Assembly (NCBI GenBank): GCA_902826615.1 | Contig: CADEFN010000004.1 | Span: 186,001-250,000 of the forward strand | Origin: an uncultured Gemmatimonadota bacterium | Lineage (GTDB): Bacteria > Gemmatimonadota > Gemmatimonadetes > Gemmatimonadales > Gemmatimonadaceae | Direction of reading: 5' to 3' | Length of the DNA stretch: 64,000 bases | Shown: piece by piece, positions 59,715-64,000 of the stretch | Position numbering within the stretch: the stretch's first letter is position 1 | Layout of the letters: each line of letters opens with the position of its first letter | Notes under the pieces: model-generated | What the model was told of the DNA's origin: nothing | Databases searched by the model: none | Seen by the model: only the letters and a program-made list of their open reading frames with translations | Program-made: the position numbers and the translations under genes

Positions 59715-60410
59715 CTAGTGTCTTTTGAAGAGTCCCCTGATGCCAAAGTATGCGACCGCATCCTTGACACTGGAGATGAGTCTCGGAACGACCCCCATGC
59801 GACGATCGGTCACGTACTCCATCGAGAGGACAACGCGGTCTTCCTGTGGACCGCAGGGACTCACCATATGCCAGCATCGATCGCCGTTGAACACCACGAG
59901 TGTGCCAGGCTCGGTGCTGATTCTGACCTCGACATCGTCCCGCTGCGCCTCCTTGTGATGGAGCCGTGCCACGAGCTCACTGCGCGAGCGCTGAATCAGG
60001 CCGAGGAGAACGGTGAATCGCTTGCCGCGATAGAACGAGGTGTCATAGTGCCACCCGATGTGATCGCCTTCCTCGGTATAGTAGTAGAGCGCGCAGGCAT
60101 GCGGGTCGGAGTCGGGACAGGTCTGCAACTGCTCACCGGTCACCGCGCCTAACCAGGCAATGAAATCGGGTGACTGGTACAAATCACGAATCGCCGGGGC
60201 GCTCTTCGCGACGTCGAACCACGACACCGCCCCACCCTTCTTGATGCCAGGGACGTAGTTGCGATTGATGCGCGAGCGAAGCGCATTCGCCTCGTCCACC
60301 ATCGAGGCCACCGGCTCGGCCCCCAGAAAGTCCGGGAGCGCAATGAACTCGTCCTGTGCCTTGTATGTCTCGACAATCGCCGAAGACGGAGCAAAGGGCA
60401 TAGCACTCAT
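59715..60410 (-). CDS. 2OG-Fe(II) oxygenase family protein
   Basis: From ATG 60410 the 231-residue product has the double-stranded beta-helix core of prolyl-4-hydroxylase-like dioxygenases. Iron ligands are His and Asp in 'GDHIGWHYDTSFYRGKRFTV' and the distal His in 'NGDRCWHMVSPC', with the 2-oxoglutarate-binding Arg in 'QEDRVVLSMEYV'. It hydroxylates an unknown substrate. It precedes the outer-membrane-type gene by 31 nt on the same strand. The in-frame extension to 60503 is not supported. Confidence 0.8.
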   Translation of the reverse strand: MSAMPFAPSSAIVETYKAQDEFIALPDFLGAEPVASMVDEANALRSRINRNYVPGIKKGGAVSWFDVAKSAPAIRDLYQSPDFIAWLGAVTGEQLQTCPDSDPHACALYYYTEEGDHIGWHYDTSFYRGKRFTVLLGLIQRSRSELVARLHHKEAQRDDVEVRISTEPGTLVVFNGDRCWHMVSPCGPQEDRVVLSMEYVTDRRMGVVPRLISSVKDAVAYFGIRGLFKRH

Positions 60411-60541
60411 GCGATGCTCTGCATGAAACAGAGAAGCGCGGCCGTTGAGAACATCATGCTGTCCGAGGGGTTCACGGCCCGCAACGTACTCGGGCTGCTG
60501 CACGATTGAAAGCGGGCTCGGCGCTGAAGAACTCGTCTACC

Positions 60542-61867
60542 TCACGACCTCTTCTCCTGCAGCCCCTCGGCTCCCTCGCGCGTTGCCGATGGCAGGCGAT
60601 AGAGCAACACAGAGAGCGCGGCAGATACGCCAGCAAGGCCAGCCAGACAAGCGAAGCCAAGCCTGTACCCACCGATGTCGACGATGCGCCCGAACTGGGC
60701 ACCGGCGAGAATGCCGGCCAGATACCCCACACCATCCACAATGCCCGCGACGGTGGCGACCGATCGCTCGCCCCGCAACTCAACGGACATCACGCCAGCC
60801 AGGAGACTGTAGGGACCATAGACGAGCAGGCCGATGGCTCCGATCCAGACTGCCGCCAGTGCATAGCTGCGCGAGGTGATGTCCGGAAGAGAAGCGACGA
60901 GCGCCGAGAGCGTCAGCAGCATGCCGCAGAGCAACCATCCACGCCTCCGCTTGTCGATCCGCCCGAACATCCATCCCACCGCCAGGATGCCTACCGCTCC
61001 GCAGATGTCAAATGGTGCGGAGAGCAGAGCAGCCTTGCTGATCGACGTCTGGCCGAGGCCCGCCTCCAGAAAGAAGTCGACCGTCCAGACATTGAAGGCT
61101 TCGCGAAGCAGGGTGAGGGTAAAACTCAGCGCGCAGACCACCCGGAAGCGTGGATCGCCCACAATACTCCGCACGTCACGGAGCGTGATGGCGGTACCTG
61201 CAGTGGGCTTGTTGGCGCTGGGCGCCTGAGGCGTGCGAGGAAGGAAGGCTGCGCACACCGCGAGAATGGCAAACATCACGAGCGATGGGCCGCTCATGAT
61301 CCATCGCCAGTTGTTGCCGCTGTGAGAGGAAATCGCACCGGCCAGCACGGTGGCCAACGCCCCGCCAAACACAAAGCTCAGGGACAACACCGCCAGCGCA
61401 ATGGGAACCGACTGGCTCCGAAACCAGCCGGGTACCTGCTTGACCATGGCACCCCACGCCGCCGAGCCGGCAAACCGATTCAGACTGTAGGCGAGCGTGA
61501 ACGCCGAAAGGGTGTTCGCCATGCCGCCCACCACACCGAAGACGCCAACGAAGAAGAGAGAGAGGAGGAATGCCCGTCGGCCCCCGACGCGATCGATCAC
61601 CGGACCGAAGATGAACTTCCCGGCGAGGTACGCGCCGGTACTGATGCTGGCTATCGCACCAACGTCTTCACGTGAGAGCTCGAAAGCATCCCGTATGAGC
61701 GGAGCCGCTACCGCGAAGTTCTTGCGGCAGAGGTAGACACCCACATAGCCGAGTCCAAGGACAGCGATGGCCGACCATGAACGCGAGTCATGCTGCCGCG
61801 GGGTTGTTGCCAGCGGAAGCCCCGTTCCCGGAAGCCACGTCTCTCTCCCGGGCAGGTGCTCGCTCAA
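60542..61867 (-). CDS. OPA-family MFS transporter (GlpT/UhpT-like organophosphate:phosphate antiporter)
   Basis: The 441-residue protein has twelve predicted helices and OPA signatures: 'GLGYVGVYLCRKNFAVAAPL' at the first helix, 'REDVGAIASISTGAYLAGKF' and 'DRVGGRRAFLLSLFFVGVFG' in the loop 2-3 region. GlpT/UhpT-type transporters exchange glycerol 3-phosphate or hexose 6-phosphate for inorganic phosphate; the substrate here is not decided. glpK and a PlsB-like gene elsewhere in the window make glycerol 3-phosphate plausible. It is divergent from the beta-propeller gene over 187 nt with no gene. Confidence 0.8.
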   Translation of the reverse strand: MSEHLPGRETWLPGTGLPLATTPRQHDSRSWSAIAVLGLGYVGVYLCRKNFAVAAPLIRDAFELSREDVGAIASISTGAYLAGKFIFGPVIDRVGGRRAFLLSLFFVGVFGVVGGMANTLSAFTLAYSLNRFAGSAAWGAMVKQVPGWFRSQSVPIALAVLSLSFVFGGALATVLAGAISSHSGNNWRWIMSGPSLVMFAILAVCAAFLPRTPQAPSANKPTAGTAITLRDVRSIVGDPRFRVVCALSFTLTLLREAFNVWTVDFFLEAGLGQTSISKAALLSAPFDICGAVGILAVGWMFGRIDKRRRGWLLCGMLLTLSALVASLPDITSRSYALAAVWIGAIGLLVYGPYSLLAGVMSVELRGERSVATVAGIVDGVGYLAGILAGAQFGRIVDIGGYRLGFACLAGLAGVSAALSVLLYRLPSATREGAEGLQEKRS

Positions 61868-62054
61868 TCAACCCTCTTCATATTCGTTGACTGCAGTATG
61901 CGCTCACCTGCGCATGAAGGGCAATCGCTCACACTGGACTCGGGCCGTTCGGAAGGAAGTCGGCCCCCAGAGAGCTGCTGAATTATCCCTTGGCTCCGCC
62001 TCCAGGTCCGAGCATCACAGCAACCCTTCACCGGGCCTACCGGGACAGAGGGAT

Positions 62055-63188
62055 ATGCTCATTCGCCTGAGATTCCTGCCGACGCTGGCCCTGAGTGCCT
62101 TGTGGCCGATCCCCGCCTCTGCACAGCTGGTCAAACTCGACCAGCCCACCGCGACTCTGGCCGAGCAATTCTCGTTTGTGCGCGGGGCGCGCGAGCTCTC
62201 CTCGGGGCAGGTGATCCTCGTCGACTGGAGCGAGAACCGCGTGGTGATCGCAGACTTCGCAACGAATAGCGTGCGCCGATTGATGCGCGAAGGACCAGGG
62301 CCGCAAGAGGTTCGCCTGCCGAGCGGGCTCGTGCGCCTGCGAGGCGACACCACACTGCTGTACGACGACGGCAACAATCGCTCGCATCTCCTCGCACCGG
62401 ATGGTCGATCGCTGCGCACGATCGTGGCCGATGTCCCGGGTCGGGGCGGAATTCGTGGCCTCGACGCGACTGGTGCCTTCGTGTACGCCATCCCGTCGTG
62501 GTCGGAAGGACCAAAGGCCCTGCCTGATGATTCCGTGCGCATCGTGCGCTGGAATCCTCAGCAGTCCGGAGAGCCGCAGGTGGTCACCGTGGTTCAGGGG
62601 ACGCGTTATCGGAAGGATCGCTCTCCGGCCATGCAACCGCGTTTGCCCATGGTTGGATTTGCCTCGCAGGACAGCTGGCTGATCGCGCCAAATGGCGCAG
62701 TCGCGGTGGTTCGCGCAACGCCGTATCACGTCGAGTTTCTTTCCCCGGGCCAGGCGCGTGTTGTCGGACCGTCTTATGCGGCGTCCACACGAGCGGTCAC
62801 GGCAACCGACAAACTGCGATTCGTTCGCGAGTTTGCCGATGGAAGCGCCGTGAGTGGTCGAGGGCCTGGCGGTGGAATGGGGCACGCGCCTAAGATCTCC
62901 GATGCCGAAGTGAGGCGCATGGCAGGGACAGCCGAATGGGCCGAACGTTTCCCGCCATTCGATGCATCGGCTGTGTTGTCCGGGGCTGACGGACGGATCT
63001 GGGTCGGTGCGGTGGTGCTTCCGGACGTTGCGCCACGATACGACGTCTTAGACAGGTCAGGCACCCGGGTCATGCAGGTGGAGCTGCGCCCTGGTCGACG
63101 GCTCATCCATGTGGGCGCGCGAGGCGTGTACGCCGTCGCCGAAGATGACGATGGCATTCAGACGATCGAGCGATACCGCGTCCCATAA
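62055..63188 (+). CDS. Secreted 6-bladed beta-propeller-like protein
   Basis: From ATG 62055, preceded by AGAGGGAT, the 377-residue product has a clear signal peptide ('FLPTLALSALWPIPASAQ') and propeller repeats including 'VRRLMREGPGPQEVRLPSGL' and 'LLAPDGRSLRTIVADVPGRG'. A C-terminal 'RPGRRLIHVGARGVYAVAED' completes the last blade. It is of the same general family as cassette gene 5. A longer frame from 61767 is rejected. It is convergent with the TonB-receptor gene. Confidence 0.75.
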   Translation: MLIRLRFLPTLALSALWPIPASAQLVKLDQPTATLAEQFSFVRGARELSSGQVILVDWSENRVVIADFATNSVRRLMREGPGPQEVRLPSGLVRLRGDTTLLYDDGNNRSHLLAPDGRSLRTIVADVPGRGGIRGLDATGAFVYAIPSWSEGPKALPDDSVRIVRWNPQQSGEPQVVTVVQGTRYRKDRSPAMQPRLPMVGFASQDSWLIAPNGAVAVVRATPYHVEFLSPGQARVVGPSYAASTRAVTATDKLRFVREFADGSAVSGRGPGGGMGHAPKISDAEVRRMAGTAEWAERFPPFDASAVLSGADGRIWVGAVVLPDVAPRYDVLDRSGTRVMQVELRPGRRLIHVGARGVYAVAEDDDGIQTIERYRVP

Positions 63189-63219
63189 CGCCTCCTGATG
63201 AAAACGCTCAGGAGGGGTG

Positions 63220-64000
63220 CTAGCGCTGGAATTTCCAGTTGTACCCCACGCGAATCACCTGCGTCTCGAGATAGTCCGTGCTTTCGAACTCGAAATCCGT
63301 TCCACGGATCGTTCGGCGGATTTGCATGGTGTTGAGCAGATCCGTGGCGTTCGCCACGATCTCCCCCCTGCCCTTGAGCACACTCTTCCGTAGTCCCACG
63401 TCGAGAGAGTAGCGACTGGCGATGCGGCCCTGCGGCAAGAGATCCGGAGCGAGATAGACACTCGACACCCGGGTATCCCAGTCACGTGGGAGGCGGAACG
63501 ACGCGTTGAGCTTGAGGTTGCCGGACACCAGGCGCTGGCGCTCCGCGGTGTAGGTCACCGGCACGGGATATTGATTGACCACCGTGAACGCATCCACGGT
63601 GTTTCGATACACGTTGGCATTGGCGCTCAGCGACACCGACCTCGCCAGATTCTGCTGCCACACAAACTCCGACCCCGTGCTCCAGCTGCGACCCGCATTC
63701 TGAAAGACGTTGTACAAGAGGACGCTGCCGGGTGCCTGCGTGGCGATGCGCGTGATGGCATCGTCCACCCTCCGGTGATACGCGGCCACGTACGCACTGC
63801 CTTGTGGCCAGCTGGCCTTATAGCCCAGGTCGATCGAGGTGGTGAATTGCGGCCTGAGTGCGGGGTTGCCGACCTTGATCAGCTCCGGCTCGTCGTACTT
63901 TGGGAAAATCCGGATGTCCACTTCATTCGGACGGTCGACTCGCCGATTGAAGAACAATGAGACCTTGTGGTCGTCGTTGAACTTGAAGGCGGCCCGAAGA
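63220..64000 (-). CDS. TonB-dependent outer-membrane receptor, C-terminal part, cut by window edge
   Basis: The frame is open to the right edge (about 260 codons visible). It reads as the C-terminal barrel of a TonB-dependent receptor: 'VSLFFNRRVDRPNEVDIRIF', 'VGNPALRPQFTTSIDLGYKA', 'SSVYLAPDLLPQGRIASRYS', 'EIVANATDLLNTMQIRRTIR' and a final aromatic strand 'VIRVGYNWKFQR'. The pattern resembles the outer-membrane beta-barrel 3 family more than the SusC type. The plug domain and ligand lie beyond the window. The beta-propeller gene converges on it. Confidence 0.8.
   Translation of the reverse strand, partial: LRAAFKFNDDHKVSLFFNRRVDRPNEVDIRIFPKYDEPELIKVGNPALRPQFTTSIDLGYKASWPQGSAYVAAYHRRVDDAITRIATQAPGSVLLYNVFQNAGRSWSTGSEFVWQQNLARSVSLSANANVYRNTVDAFTVVNQYPVPVTYTAERQRLVSGNLKLNASFRLPRDWDTRVSSVYLAPDLLPQGRIASRYSLDVGLRKSVLKGRGEIVANATDLLNTMQIRRTIRGTDFEFESTDYLETQVIRVGYNWKFQR

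Overview
This 64-kb, GC-rich window looks like chromosome from a Gemmatimonadota bacterium (Gemmatimonas-like). The reasons are dense coding at high GC, a SusC/SusD nutrient-receptor pair outside an obvious Bacteroidota context, 6-bladed beta-propeller secreted proteins of the 'GxGPGE' type, and the layout of the ribosomal/RNA-polymerase cluster. The taxonomic call is inference from gene content; no 16S gene is present.

Layout. (1) 1-1563, minus strand: the 5' part of a lasso-peptide-type RiPP maturation operon (possible small leader ORF, RRE/PqqD-like B1, transglutaminase-like B2 protease, and an asparagine-synthetase-like cyclase that runs off the left edge), directly behind rpsL-rpsG. (2) 1578-17082, minus strand: the translation/transcription block tRNA-Thr(TGT)-Tyr-Gly-Thr(GGT)-rpmG-secE-nusG-rplK-rplA-rplJ-rplL-rpoB-rpoC, followed by a PlsB-like acyltransferase and rpsL-rpsG. 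The tuf and fusA genes expected near these blocks are absent. (3) 17.2-31.8 kb: housekeeping and envelope genes (cysS, an alkyltransferase-like protein, AI-2E-type permease, PspA, YbjN-like, a hydrolase, the two-subunit L-serine dehydratase, SusD/SusC, uvrA). (4) 31.9-37.8 kb, plus strand: an overlapping-gene unit of a macro-domain protein, a transglutaminase-fold protein lacking its cysteine, an ABC exporter pair and a membrane diguanylate cyclase. (5) 37.8-46.4 kb: a CcmF-like membrane protein, glpK, mtnA, an enoyl-CoA hydratase, recF, a DciA-like protein and gyrB.

(6) 46.5-58.5 kb is the accessory region and the most interesting part. A 34-unit, 21-bp minisatellite follows gyrB. After it come seven integron-type attC sites plus a truncated eighth, all in the same orientation, each following a plus-strand gene. 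They delimit gene cassettes encoding a HEPN-like unknown protein, a fused AAA-ATPase/DUF4435 protein resembling the PARIS anti-phage effector pair, an unknown protein with an apparent CTG start, a small membrane protein, a secreted beta-propeller, a SAM methyltransferase and a GT39-like membrane glycosyltransferase. No integron integrase is visible, so this is a CALIN (cluster of attC sites lacking an integrase) or the distal part of a chromosomal integron. A complete IS1182-family element sits at the recombination point of one attC, and a chimeric IS481/IS1182 remnant lies in another cassette.

(7) 58.5-64 kb returns to backbone-like genes: an outer-membrane-type unknown protein, a 2OG-Fe(II) oxygenase, an OPA-family (GlpT/UhpT-like) transporter, a beta-propeller protein and the 3' end of a TonB-dependent receptor.
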